Source: Argopecten irradians
Taxonomy: Eukaryota; Mollusca; Bivalvia; Pectinida; Pectinidae
Direction: 5' to 3'
Length of the DNA stretch: 64,000 nucleotides
NCBI RefSeq assembly: GCF_041381155.1
Contig: NC_091134.1
Coordinates: 30,323,540-30,387,539, forward strand
The notes below the pieces were generated by a model. It saw only the letters and a list, made by a program, of their open reading frames with translations, did not search any database and had not been told where the DNA came from. Below are positions 37,116-48,600 of this stretch, piece by piece (position 1 is the first letter of the stretch; every line of letters begins with the position of its first letter). The translations under genes and the position numbers were made by a program.

Positions 37116-40100
37116 TCAGAAGCTAGCAGACTTTCCTCTGACGTCAACACTAACAATGACGTCAGCGACAGTATCGGCCACTCTGAGCACATGATACAAG
37201 ACTCCATTGGCTTGGTCAAATCCATTGAATAATGACCCTCCATAGTATCGCTCGAACAAACCTGTGTTAAATATAACAAAACTGGTGTTATACCACATTT
37301 TCAAAGTCAAATTTTGATCACAAACATATACATGTACTGATGAACTGGCAGGTCCAAGAAAGTATTACTAGATGAGAAATTTCTGGGTACGGTTTCATTG
37401 ACATTCCTTAGGCTAACTATGAAGTTATCCACAGTATAACAGAAGTTAAAGAAAATCTTCAGGAACGTTCCAGGATTTACAACTGTAATATTCTCATATG
37501 AATGTCCTTCAAATATGGAATATTCATGAAATAAGGTCTTGTTAGAGCATTCGGATCTAAATGCAAGCCATTTTGGACACCGATTTCCGTATACTCTGAT
37601 TGCTTTACAATGTGCCGACAAAGTAAAAAAGGGGAAATATATCTCTAATAGTAAACAGACAACCCCTAAAAAGTCTATATTTACAGTATGACAAGAATAG
37701 TTTGTATACGTATATAAATGGTGAACTCCTGTAAGGGTTTGTGACAGTAAAAACTTGCAACTACCTGGAGGGGCTATCTGGAAGACAGGCCTTACTGTTC
37801 CCGACAGGGGGTCGATACTAATCAGGCTCCATGCTGGTCTTTTCTCGGAGTAGGCACCTTCAGGAGCAACGGTGTATAGCATAGCTGAAGATCAACAGCA
37901 AAAGTAGAAATTAGACTTTAATGGTGACAAATTATGTAGGATCGAAAATTACATTGATTAAAACAATTCTTTTAGAATGAACTGAATTATCAAATATTAT
38001 ATCAATGTTAAAGAGTGAATGGAGGGGTTCGTTGTTGTAATGACGTTTATTCTTCAAAAAAAGTCGTACAGCATTCTCCCAATATCTCATTTACATGCAC
38101 TGAATTTGTTTATATCTATTTGCCAGAACCATTTCTTTTTAAAGAATGGCCTTAGTGATTAGAGTGTTAGATCTGGCGACATAAACACATCTGGAGTCGG
38201 GACCAGCGTGAGAGAGGATGCTCCATACACAATATGTACTCATACTCACCTGTGTGAGAGTCCCTGTTACTCACCTGTGTGACAGTCTGTTACTCACCTG
38301 TGTGAGAGTCTGGTACTCACCTGTGTGAGAGTCTGTTACTCACCTATGTGAGAGTCTGTTACTCACCTGTGTGAGAGTCTGTTACTCACCTGTGTGAGAG
38401 TCTGTTACTCACCTGTGTGAGAGTCTGTTACTCACCTGTGTGACAGTCTGATACTCACCTGTCTGAGGATCTGGTCTGTGGACGTGCATCGACATGAATG
38501 TGAAAGCTGAAGTTTGAATTGGCACCATTTTGACAAAAGACCTGAAGAAGTAATGCATGTGTATTATCTTTGGGAAATAAAGATCTTTTCAGAGTTTATA
38601 ACAATTAATACGTTCTCCTCATCAGAGAAAATACATTTGCTACATCTTTTCAAGAATACTTTCAGATCCTAAAACAGACAGAGCCTGATATATTGATTGT
38701 ATTTCTATAATCAAATGTAATTGACAAATCAAAAGCAAATTGGAATACCCAGTACCATTTTCATCCAATGCCAAAGACTGGGATATTTTCCGTAGACTTT
38801 GTTCTTTTTAAAACCCCTTACTGCTAAGTTGAACTCTGCAAATGCACGTATTCAACAGCGCAGTATTTAGTGGTGAGAAGAAGAACTACGAAAGATAAAT
38901 CATGGAACAAGGTGACATATGTGTGCTGCGAGCCGGGCTTGAACCCACGAACCCGGACTTACTGGTCCGTCGCTCTAACGACTGAGCTAAAGGAAATTGC
39001 CCCCAACGCGAAGCTAGAAGGCAATCGTATCGCCATGTGCAATTAAAACCTGATACATAATGAGCATTACTCTTACCCGTTGAAGACGTTGTAGATGTAT
39101 ATCCTGGCGGCTAGAGCGTCCGGCGAATTTTCGTTACCCATAAGAACATATAGAAGTCCGGTGGTGCGGTCCAGACTTGCCCACTGGAAGTTCACGTACA
39201 AGTTTTCTGTGTCCGGACTCCCGTAAAGCAGTTTATATACTAAACCTGTTCCGGGCACGTATGTTACCTGACCGAGGACAAAGTGGAATGTCCCTAACAA
39301 AGAATCATTGGAATTTTGGTGTTATTTATCACATGTCTTTAATTATAAATAATACTGTTATTTGTGAGAATATTTGCAATCTTAACTTTTGTCGCACCAC
39401 ACTTAATAAAGAAGACCAGTGGTTTAAGAAAGAAACAAAACAGTTTTACTAAATCATATAATAGAATCGAAAGTTTACATACCCGGTTTCTCTTTATCCT
39501 CTTTTATGCCGAAGGAGACGTACGTCCGCGGCTTCACATACTCCAGAGCACTGAGTGGAACCCCGTCAAAGCCGTGGAGTGCTGTGGTAAGTTCAAGCTT
39601 CCCGTTGTTGGTGAACAGCACCATAACTTCACTCGCTACGTCTTCCATTGTGCCACCATGATGGTAAATCGTAAGCATTTCTGATTCTGCTGGATTCAAG
39701 GCCACGATGCCATCCATGAGAAATTCTGCCTGTTGAAGTGCATCTCGTCTTGAAGAGCGCGTCTTCAAATTAACTCCAAGGTTAAACTCGTTCAACGGCT
39801 GAATGTTCCCCGAACCCAATGAAACATTAACGAAGTGCAAACGACCCGGTTCGAAGTCGTTATAGGCCAGTCCTTGTAAATTGAAGGAGGGGGCACTGTG
39901 TTCACGTAATGGATATTTTGTTTGGAGATCTGTTGCCATTCTGAGTGTTTTGTTAGTTTGGATCAAACGGCACTGATAGTGATACTCTGTGGATGGGCCC
40001 AGCTTGTTTGACAACCCTCACATCAGCACATTGGTAGAAAGTGGTCTCCCCGGGTTTGTGAGCTTGATAGCGGGCTCGTATAACACAATGGTCACATTCC

Positions 40101-43100
40101 ATATCTGGTACAGTCTGAAAAGCATCAGTAGTCACGTATTCAAACTCAAAGGTAATACACAATGCCCTAGGGTTACATGTTCATTTGCTTCAGTTTCAAG
40201 AAATGTTTCGTTCTCGTTCTCTAAAAGATTTTTCGTTTCATCCTGGGTTATATTACCTAATTTAGAAAGTATTCGATTGCGGGTCCAGAACCCATCTTTG
40301 AATTACATCAATATCCGACGTGTTATTGGTGGAATGACTGTTAAATGGATGTGTGATAACTGGGGTTCACATGGGAATTATACAAACTGCTAGGGCCTGG
40401 ATTAAATATATGTTGAAGGCGACACGTGGAGATTGGAAGTTTGTTTGTTTGTTTGTTTGATTAATTAACGTCCTATTAACAGCTATGGTCAAGATTGGAA
40501 GTGTCCTTGTTACCTTGTTAAGCCCTCCGCACGAAATAAGAAGGGGGAAGGGGCTTACTAGTTATATTATGTTTCCTATTCTTCATCTTCTTCTCCCAGC
40601 ATTTTTTTTTTGTCCGACACATTGCTCGAAAACTATTGCACGATTTTGAAAGGCCCACTACCTTTCCAAAACGGCTTTTAATTTTTAAAGATGCTCCATC
40701 GCTGACAAATGGTATTTTTTCACTATCAAAAACAGGAGCAGACGATTAAGTATTTTTCTTAAGTTACAAAAGTTACTTACTTTACACCGTTACCACCACT
40801 GAAAAGTTTGAGCTTTTAATTTGACTTCAAGTTAAAAATCTGAAAAATAATTAATTGCATCCCGAAAAAAATCCATGGCACTATATCCTATATGGAATGA
40901 AGTACTGATTGCGCATGCACCAAAGGCGAAATAAATCATTTTATATTATTTTTTGTGTTAATTAGACATATGCATACACAATTAAACACCAATTACTGTT
41001 CAAATGATGAATATCATTTATGCTCTGTCGGCGGTGGAGCATCTTTAAAATGGGAATGTAAGACGAGATCGATAATTTTGCAGAGTCGCAAAAATTATTA
41101 ACTTACCGTTAATACTACACAAATCATCACCTTTACTTCTGAACAATTTGATTAAAATAAATAAAATGTTAATTTTCATAACGCAGGTCGTCTTATTTTT
41201 CCCGCCGTCGTCCTAAATACCGTGCGCTATTTGACTATCACTGCGCCAGACGGCAAAACAACGAAATGACTAGAAGTCCACTTTTTTCATATAATACGAA
41301 GAAAATCGTGTACATGTTCGGGGTTTTAACCTCATCTTAGGCCATCTATATATATTTTCTGATGTTATTAATGTCTTTAAGATACATTTAAGGTTTGCTC
41401 CGGAAAAGTAGTGTGCCTTTAATGAAACTTTTCACAAATATTCATCATGACCCATAAGGATGCACTCGACCCTTAATTTCCGATCGCCAATCAATATGGC
41501 TGCCATTCCCTGCATGGTGCTTCTACTTGGTCAAAATTAGATATTGTCTTATTTCGAGTTTGCGGAATGCCGAACACAACGGTCAAAGGCTCGAACTTCA
41601 GGCTGTTTTACTTGCTTTTTGCAAGTAGATATACCAGAATAGCAAGTGAAAAAATATGCACTTGCTTATTTTAGCAAGTGGTTTTTATCAGGGACAACTG
41701 TAAAAATGATTGTGAAAAATTGTTGTAATGGAAAATATGGGGGCCCAGTTCTTACAGTAATGTTGTTGATATTTATTATGTACTTATACACCTCACATCA
41801 TCATGCAAAATAAAGGATTTTATATATAACATAACTGTAATTTGAATACGGATATCAATTATAAGTAAAAAATATATTTCAGCAAGTAAAAATTTATGGC
41901 ACTTGCTATTTTTTTTTATATATACTTTTGTATATGGGTTTTGAGGGATGCCGAATTCCATAATAAGACAGTGGGGGCTTTTGGAAGCCTATGTGACAGT
42001 CACTCATTACAACTGGGAGTTGTTAAACCATTTTGTACGAATGTTCAAATTGAGTTTAATGGGTGGATATAAAAAAGAATAGCAACTGTATTTTTCCTTG
42101 TACATAATTATTTAGTAAACTTTTAAGTTTGTATCTTATCAGACATCATCGAACTTGATCATAATAGTATATCACTGATGAAGACTTACGATGACAGCTG
42201 TGTAGTTTTGTTGGTGGTCTTGTGCGAACACGTATTTGTCAGGAACAAAAGCCATAAGTGTATAGTTGTCTGTCTCCCCTGTCGCTATGCCAACATCCAT
42301 ATATCCTGTGAAAAACAAGCCCTAACGTGGGTTATGTTAAATAGCGTCAAAGATAGAAAAAGCAGAATGAAAATATATCAATTTTAATATCTGTATTAAT
42401 AATTTGGTCCAAGCGATTATGTTGTTCAAATAATGTTTGCTTTCTCGTAATACTGTATCATATTTATTAACCTACTTATCTGGGCAGTTTAAAGGGTCAC
42501 TACCTTACCGAAACGGCTTTTAATTTTTAAAATTGAAATGTAAAATGAAATTGATAATTTTATAGTCACAAAGGTTATTAACTTATGTTAATACTACACT
42601 TACTTTCACATTCTTAATAATTTAATTCAAGTAAATTAAAAGCTTATTTTTATAACACGGGTCGTTTAATGTTTCCCGCCGTCGTCCTAATTACGGCGTA
42701 TGCACAAGGGACAAGGAAGTAATTCCAACCGTGTGGACAAAACAAAATTGTCAAATTTTCGAGGCGATCTGCCTCTTTACCAAGACAAACAAAACGAACA
42801 AGATTCATAATAGGATACAAACAGTAATTCGGGACAAAGTAGACAAATATTAAACTATATAGCACAATGGAGCGCAATTTACCCTTCGGCAGCGGTAGCC
42901 GAAGGCCGTATCTACAAAAATGTATCCTTGCTGTTCGGCAGAACGCTCAAATATGAGCGATGACTGGAAAGCGTGCCACGTGTGACGTCAAATGTGTGGC
43001 GAAATTGATATATAATTGTTTTTTAACAGAAACTTTTATTTTTTGTTTCGCAAAGTGGTGGGTCTTTTATTAAAGAAGCCAATAATGACTTGCCCACGAA

Positions 43101-43580
43101 CCGCATTTTAATAACCGGTATTTTTACGCCTAACGAAATTCATGTATGCTATTTTTAAAACGACAAAATTAGAATTTAGATTTAACGAAAAAAATCTACT
43201 ATCTTATTGTAAAAGATATTGAATTTGTAAACCTGTGTCGCGTTATTTCGCTACCGAATACGTAACTATAGCTACGAAAAGCATCCCGCCAAAAATAAAA
43301 GTGGTAGGCCCTAAAAGAAAACGGCGTACAATGACTTATATAGTTAGTTACGCGATATATATTGCTGTTTATGTTTTTATAAAGACAATTCATGGTGAAT
43401 ATGGTTTTAGACGTGAGTAATAAACTAATATTTACCTGGAAACCCAACTTCGTAATGGTTAAAGTTTTGCTGCCATTTTATAAACATCTGTTGTCCTGCC
43501 ACCAGTGTAGGTAGAGTCCCGGTATCTGGTGGTATCCCACCGCAAGGTGCCTCATGTCGGGAACAGGTGTGACTTCCAGA
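37116..43580 (-). CDS. Secreted protein with chitin-binding type-4/LPMO-like domain, 3' seven exons
   Basis: Exons in transcript order: 43580-43436, 42305-42190, 40144-39483, 39293-39077, 38541-38459, 37884-37765, 37261-37116 (TGA). Splices are GT-AG and phases agree throughout once one extra base near 39955 is discounted, giving about 495 residues; the first exon(s) with signal peptide were not found. The N-terminal 150 residues have HEAPCGGIPPDTGTLP, KWQQNFNHYEVGFPG and ECDHCVIRARYQAH ending FYQCADVRV, cysteine spacing like copper-dependent chitin-binding type-4/BIM1-like domains. The rest (LQGLAYNDFEPGRLHFVN, WASLDRTTGLLYVLMGN, LISIDPLSGTVRPVFQ, VADTVADVIVSVDVRG) repeats short beta-sheet modules, perhaps a propeller. 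Likely extracellular. Domain name and function are inference; the exon structure is well supported. Confidence 0.75.
38240..38458 (-). repeat. 23-bp minisatellite duplicating a splice donor
   Basis: Nine units of 23 bp follow the donor of exon 38459-38541. On the gene strand each unit reads CACACAGGTGAGTAACAGAC or close to it, so every copy contains CAG followed by GTGAGTA, the same donor as the real exon end (CAGACAG|GTGAGTA). Unit boundaries match the exon-intron junction exactly. Confidence 0.92.
38925..39010 (-). mobile_element. tRNA-derived SINE or tRNA pseudogene
   Basis: On the minus strand it contains an A-box-like TTAGCTCAGTCGTTAGAGCG and a B-box-like GGGTTCAAGCCC. The CGGAC/GTCCG stem encloses only six loop bases instead of seven and the acceptor stem does not pair, so it is not a functional tRNA. 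It lies in an intron of the LPMO-like gene, in the same orientation. Confidence 0.65.
40438..40495. repeat. (TTTG)n with CGTCCTATTAACAGC core
   Basis: Four to five TTTG units followed by TTAACGTCCTATTAACAGCT, a phrase I associate with dispersed bivalve repeats. Not defined further. Confidence 0.4.
40651..41418 (+). mobile_element. MITE family B, copy 4, interrupted by a family A MITE
   Basis: The family B ends AGGCCCACTACCTTTCC and AAGTAGTGTGCCT enclose a complete family A copy inserted in the TTTTTAAAAT stretch of B. Confidence 0.88.
40689..41044 (+). mobile_element. MITE family A, copy 3, nested
   Basis: 356 bp, flanked by TTAA at 40685-40688 and 41045-41048. Removing it and one TTAA restores the family B sequence, which proves the TTAA target duplication. 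Confidence 0.92.
41423..42189. other. Intron sequence of the LPMO-like gene
   Basis: AT-rich; includes repeated CACTTGCT/AGCAAGTG words between 41600 and 41920. No exon or named repeat recognised. Confidence 0.4.
42493..43066 (+). mobile_element. MITE family B, copy 5, divergent centre
   Basis: The left ~200 bp match family B (AGGGTCACTACCTTACCG through ATGTTTCCCGCCGTCGTCC). The right end GTGGTGGGTCT resembles the terminal repeat. The middle is unlike other copies, from insertion or replacement. Confidence 0.55.
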
Positions 43581-43739
43581 CTAAAATATCAAGTGTGCTT
43601 AGTGATTAGTTTTAGATCTAGGATTATTTTATTAGTTACAGTTTATACATTAATTGCAGTTTATGTATTCGGGGCTATCATCAGATTTAGATCCCGTAAT
43701 CAATGAACACCAGGATAGATCCATAGATTATATACAAAT

Positions 43740-45245
43740 GAAGATGGCGGCCTGACCTCCCGGGTGGGCCTGAGGGGAGGGGTCCGGGTCAAACGGGAGT
43801 GCAATTTGGCTTATCCATAATAACGAACTTCTTCTCTCTGAAACTAAGCATGGGGTTTACAACTAATTAATGCAATTAAGTAAGCAATCGGTATAGGGTG
43901 GGGAATCAAAATATGTACCAAATGGATGGGGGCTGAACCCCCCTATGGGCCTGGAGGGGCGATGTCTAAAGGGAGGTCAATTTGGCGATTGTCCATAGAA
44001 AAATGACTTCTACACTGCAAGCTATGACATGGTATTATATATATATATATCTATACATAAATAATTGTCAATGTTGTAGCAACCTTATAGGGATGAGGGA
44101 TTCTAAATTGTGCAAATGATTAGGCGCATGGAACCCCCAGGGGGCTTGTGGGGTTGTGGATAAAAAGTGCGAAAGTCATTATGACTAATTGTGTTAAATA
44201 GGACCTTCTTACACTTTAACTAATTATGGGATTACGCTATTAATGCCAATGTTATCATTCCTTAATAAGTGTGGGGGATTACAAAATTAGTTTCATATTG
44301 ATGGGGGGCTGCAGAACCCCAGGGGCCTGAGGGCTGTGGTCAAAAGGGGTCAATTTGGCTAATTCCATTTTTATATGACTTCTTCTCTCTGCAACTAAGC
44401 ATCGGATTTATAAAAATATAGCACGCCATCAATTGCCAATGGTCAGCATCCTTACTATTAGGGTGAGGATTCCATATATTGTGCTAATGATAGGGCTGCA
44501 CCCACCGGGGAACCGGAGGGGTGGGGCTGCAAAAGTGGTCTTGTATTGGACTTTTTCAATTTTTTAACATGATCTTCTCTGTAAAGAATACTTGGGGATT
44601 ACGCTCATTAATGCAACCTGGTCAGCATACTTACTAAGGTTGGGAATTCCAAAATTGTGCACATCTTGATGGGGCTGTTACCACCGTGGGACTCGAAGGG
44701 TAGCGGGGTCAAAAGAGGGTCAATTTGGCTAATTTTCCATTTTAAACGACTTATTCACTTCAACTTACCATGGGTCGTGCACTTATAGCGCAAGGTTAGC
44801 AATCCTTATAGGGTGGGGGATTCAAAATTTGTAAAATTGATGGGACAACCCTCGATTCCCCCCCGGGGGCTGACGAGAGGGCGGTGTAGAAAAGGGAGCA
44901 ATTTTTGCTGTTTATCTATATAAAACGACTTCTTTTCTGCAAACTCAGCATAGGAAGAGCACTCATAATGCATATAAGTAGCAACCTTATTGGATAGGGA
45001 TTTGGATTTAAAATTGTATACAAAGTATAGGGCTGACTCCCTGGGGTCCTTAGGGCGCGAGGGCCAAAAATAGGTCAATTTGGCCTATTTTCTTTCCATA
45101 TACAATTAACTTTCCTACTATGAACCTTAGTATTGGATAGCATATTTGTGATCTGGAACTTATATCCTCACTATATGGTTGTGTTTCAAAATCAAAAAAA
45201 ATTTTGGAGTCCCAAATTTTGCTACTTTTTCCTAACTTGTAAAAG
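43740..45245. repeat. Degenerate ~185-bp tandem repeat, about eight copies
   Basis: Recurring blocks GGGGCTGAACCCCC, GGGCCTGAGGGG, GGTCAATTTGGC, ACTTCTTCTC and GGGTGGGGGATTC appear at intervals of about 180-190 bp (near 43929, 44123, 44303, 44490, 44672, 44842, 45030). Strongly diverged; noncoding. Confidence 0.7.
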
Positions 45246-45365
45246 TCTTTTGTGATAATTAAAAAAAAAAACAAAAAACAAAAACAAGGTGGAGCGATAG
45301 CAGGCCCTCGTGGGCCTCGTTGTTAACCAACAAGACGCATTTTATTCCAATTCTATTATTACCAG

Positions 45366-45658
45366 GTCCACACTGAGTGGACTACACCGTTATCTCGTGG
45401 GTATACAACCTCCTCCATCGCCTGTAATGAAAATGAACACACTGTCCACTCAGTTGGCGACAGGACGTGGAGGGAATCCTATGTCTACTCTGACTATGGT
45501 ATGGAGTATGTGGGGGGAATCCCCGACACAGATGGCAGCACATGGGGACAGAGTCAGTTTCTTCACCATCGAATCTCTCACTGTCAGCATGGGTTACAAC
45601 CAGGGCAACTGTGTTGCTGGGTGTGTCACTACATCCTCTAACTCAGGAGACAGAACAG
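45366..45658 (+). CDS. Probable exon of an immunoglobulin-superfamily gene
   Basis: Flanked by an acceptor (TTATTACCAG) and a donor (ACAG|GTCAGT). Its end reads TTSSNSGDRT in phase 1, which joins in frame to the Ig exon at 56027 to give GDRT-DPPSAP. The 293-nt length is one short of a phase 1-1 Ig exon. The frame changes within it: an alternative frame gives SIACNENEHTV, an Ig B-strand-like cysteine, at the start. Indel errors are suspected. Upstream exons were not found. Confidence 0.45.
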
Positions 45659-48600
45659 GTCAGTAGGTCACATTTCACTGTACACTGTAAGTATACCCTA
45701 CCATCAGACAACGGGTCACATTTACTGTACACTGTAAAGTAATCATTACCTACACAGTAATATTTACTGTACACAGGTAAAGTATCCTACCTCACACACA
45801 GGTAAATTTACGTATGTACATCTGTTAGTATACTTACTCAGACACATGTTCAATATTTTCTGTACACTGTAAGTTATAACCTACCTCAGGACACAGGTCA
45901 CATTTACGGTACATGTTGTAAGCATACCTAACCTCAGACACGGGTCATATTTACTGTAGGACAACTGTAAGTTTAACCTATCTCTCAACACAGGTCACCT
46001 TTTACTGTTACACTGTAGAGTATACCTACCTCAGAACACATGTCACATTTACTGTACTCACTGTAAAAGTATACATACCTCAGACAACGGGTCACATTTA
46101 TACTGTACACTGTCAAGTGATTACAATTACCTCAGACACATGTCACATTTACTGTACACTATAAGTAGTACCTACCCTCAGGACACACAGGTCACATTTA
46201 CTGTACACTGGTAAGTATATACCTTACCTCAGACCTCATGTCACATTTACTGTACTCTGTAGAGTTTTACCTACCTCAGACAAAGGTCTCATTTTAGCTG
46301 TACACTGTAAGTATTACCCTACCCTCATCACACCATGACAACATTTTTCGTACACTGTCAGTATACTTACTCAAACACCGGGTCACATTTACTGTACACT
46401 GTAAGTATATCCTACCTCAGACACAAGGTATCATCACTCGTTTTACTGTACACTGTAAGTTATACCTACCTCAGACACCAGTGTCCACATTTACTGTACA
46501 CTGTTGTAAGGTATACCATACCGCATACAGAACAATGTCATATATTTTCTGTACACGCACTGTAATGTAAAACCTAAACCCAGACATGGGTCCATATTTA
46601 CTGTACACTGTAAGTATATACTTACCTCAACACAGGGTCCACATTTACTGATACACTACTGTATTCGTATAACTACCTCAGACAACAGGTTCACATTTAC
46701 TGTACACTGTAAGTATAGTACTATCCTCAGACAAACCGGTCACCATTTACTGTACACTGTAAGTATACCTACCTCAAGCATAACAAGTCCACATTTACTG
46801 TACACTGTAAGTATACTCTACCTCAGACCACACGGTCACATTTACTTGTACACCTGGTAAAGTAATAACCTACCTCAGACACAGGTCAAATTTACTGTGA
46901 CTACTGTAAGTATACCTACCTCAGACACGGTTCACATTTACTGTACACTCTAAGTATATACCTACACTCAGGGACACCAGGTCACATTTAACTGTACACT
47001 GTAAGTATACCTACATCTCAGAACACAGGTCACATTTACTGTACACTGTAAGTATTACCTACCTCAGGGACACTGGTCACATGTACTGTACACTGTAAAA
47101 TGTATACCTACCTACAGACACAGGTCACATTTATTGTACCACTGTAAAGTATACCTACCTCAGACACAGGTCACATTTTACTGTACACTAGTACAGTATA
47201 ACCTACCTCCAGACACACAGGTCACATTTACTGTACACTGTAAGGTATACCTACCTCAGACAGCGGGTCACATTTACTGTACACTGTCATAAGTATACCT
47301 ACCTCAGACACAGGTAATATTTACTGTACACCTGTAAGTATACATACCTCAGACACAGGTCTCATTTATGTACACTGTTAGTTTTTTTTTTTATACCTAC
47401 CTCAGACACAGGTCACATTTACTGATACACTGGTCCACAGTTTACCTACCTCTGACCACTGGTCTCAATTTACTTACTGTACACTGTAAGTATACCTACC
47501 TCAGACACGGAGTCACATTTACTGTACACTGTAAGCTTACCTACCTCAGACACAGGTCAAATTTACTGTACACTGTTAAGATTTACCTAACCTCAGGACA
47601 CAGGTTACAATTTAACTGTACACTGTAAGTATACCTTACCTCAGACACAGGTCAATTTTACTTGTACACTGTATAGTATACATACCTCAGACACACGTCA
47701 CATTTACTGTACACTGTAAGTATACCTAACCTCAGACACAGGGCACATGTTCTGTACACAGTAAGTAAATGCCTACTCAGAACACGGGTCACATTATACT
47801 GTTACACTGTAAGTGGATACCTACCTCAGATAACAGGTTACATTTTACTGTACACTGTAAGTATACCTACCTCTGACTACGGGTCACTATTTACTGTACA
47901 CTGTAAGAATACCTACCTCAGACACGGTAACATTTACTGTACACTATTCAAGTATACCTACGACACAGGTCACTTTTCTGTTGACGGAATACAGGTCAGA
48001 CACATTTACTGTACACTGTAAGTATAACTACACTCAGACACGGGTCACATTTACCTGTACACTGTACAGTGATACTTACCTCAGACCACAAGTCAACTTT
48101 TACTGTACAAACTGTAAGTAATACCTACCTCAGACACAAGGTCACATTTACTTAAACAACTGTAAAGGTATAACCTACCTCTACAGAAATAATTACTACA
48201 ATGTAAGTATTCCTACCTCAGACACAGGTCACATTTTACTGTACACTGATAAGTATACCTACCTCAGACACAGGTCACATTTACTGTACACTGTAAGATA
48301 TACCTACAATGTGTCCTAAGACACAGGTCACCATTTACTGTACACTGTAAGTTTATACCTACCTCAGAGGAATGGGTCACATTTTATGGTAGCAACTGTA
48401 AGTATAACCGTCGCCTCAGGAATCACAAGTCACATTTACTGTACACTGTAAGTATAACTACCCTCAGACACAGGTCACATTTACTGTAAACTGCTAAAGT
48501 ATACCTACCTCAGAACACAGGGTCATATTTTTACTGTACCACTGTAAGTATACGCTACCTCTGATCACAGGGTCAAATTTTACTGTTACACTGTAAGTAT

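Noticed and set aside
38925..39010. Functional tRNA gene
   Set aside because: Box-like motifs are present but the anticodon loop is one base short and the acceptor stem does not pair; better explained as a SINE.
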